Shown piece after piece: positions 63,732 to 64,000 of a stretch of 64,000 bases of DNA. The stretch is from Lactonifactor longoviformis DSM 17459 (GTDB lineage: Bacteria > Bacillota > Clostridia > Lachnospirales > Lachnospiraceae), in contig NZ_FQVI01000012.1 of NCBI RefSeq assembly GCF_900129135.1, forward strand, positions 30,776 through 94,775. The letters are read 5' to 3'. The notes under the pieces were generated by a model. It worked only from the letters and a program-made list of their open reading frames with translations, ran no database searches and was not told the origin of the DNA. The number at the start of each line of letters is the position of its first letter. The stretch's first letter is position 1. Made by a program: the position numbers and the translations under genes.

Positions 63732-64000
63732 CTATTCCTTATTTTTCTTCTGGCTGTTAATTCCGGCAAAGGATATTATCATTCCGGCAGAAAAAGCGAG
63801 CAAAAGAATCCAGAGGCCCATATTGGAAGTATCACCTGTTTTTGCAGCGGTCGCGTTGTCTTTCTTCGTATCTGTTTTCTTTTCATCTGTTTTTTGGGAT
63901 TCTGTCTTCTCTTTGGTTGTTACTTTCAAGGCTTCACTGTTTTTACTTGCATAATGGGTATCTGTTTCCTTGATTCGAGTTATGATTTCATATTCTCCAG
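63732..64000 (-). CDS. C-terminal part of a surface protein with sortase-type anchor (partial)
   Basis: The frame is open from the right edge of the window and ends at 63732, so only the last 89 residues are seen. It begins with a strand-rich piece (GEYEIITRIKETDTHYAS), followed by a Lys/Thr-rich spacer. A sorting signal follows: AKTGDTSNMG, a hydrophobic helix of about 20 residues, then QKKNKE. The anchor motif is AAKTGD, not LPxTG, so it needs a sortase with relaxed specificity or is a variant signal. The upstream domains are outside the window. Confidence 0.7.
   Translation of the reverse strand, partial: GEYEIITRIKETDTHYASKNSEALKVTTKEKTESQKTDEKKTDTKKDNATAAKTGDTSNMGLWILLLAFSAGMIISFAGINSQKKNKE

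Overview
The window looks like a chromosome segment from an anaerobic Firmicute of the Lachnospiraceae type (Clostridia). The GC content is moderate, ribosome binding sites are strong AGGAGG types, and promoters match the sigma-A consensus. It carries the core block pta-ackA-yceD-rpmF ... plsX-acpP-rnc-smc-ftsY, whose order is typical of that family. No rRNA, tRNA or CRISPR array was seen. Almost every gene from 24.9 kb onward lies on the minus strand.

Left part (0-24.9 kb), accessory. It holds a small serine recombinase; a three-subunit molybdenum hydroxylase (xdhABC type); a diguanylate cyclase with a GNAT gene; an ArsR-controlled pair of flavodoxin-ferredoxin fusions; an FtsX-type ABC exporter with its own two-component system; larC-larE for the nickel-pincer cofactor; a DUF362 ferredoxin protein; an unrecognised gene; a second two-component system divergent from a CprABC/BcrAB-like peptide-resistance transporter; and a heptad-repeat coiled-coil protein.

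Middle part (24.9-53.3 kb). The housekeeping block (ilvA, ftsY, smc, rnc, acpP, plsX, then rpmF, yceD, ackA, pta) is interrupted between plsX and rpmF by about 17 kb of accessory DNA. This insert holds a lipoprotein, a nine-gene operon, a LuxR regulator, a small unknown gene, and a solute-binding protein overlapping a hybrid histidine kinase. The nine-gene operon is best read as guanidine assimilation: two DUF1989 (carboxyguanidine deiminase-type) proteins, a urea/guanidine carboxylase, an allophanate hydrolase, a NifI1/NifI2-like pair of PII proteins and a NitT/TauT-type ABC importer. Its leader carries a strong promoter followed by a terminator-like hairpin. This is the most interesting system in the window.

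Right part (53.3-64 kb). It holds tmcAL, a D-2-hydroxyacid dehydrogenase, the UPF0210/UPF0237 pair, an MBL-fold hydrolase, coaE, polA, a purine nucleoside phosphorylase, a small membrane protein, an acyl-CoA thioesterase and the C-terminal end of a sortase-type surface protein cut by the window edge.

Four long palindromes of one family (near 7.25, 17.03, 19.47 and 55.68 kb) are scattered between unrelated genes. They show compensatory base changes and look like a REP/MITE-type mobile repeat. All functional calls rest on reading motifs and gene context by eye; no database search was run.
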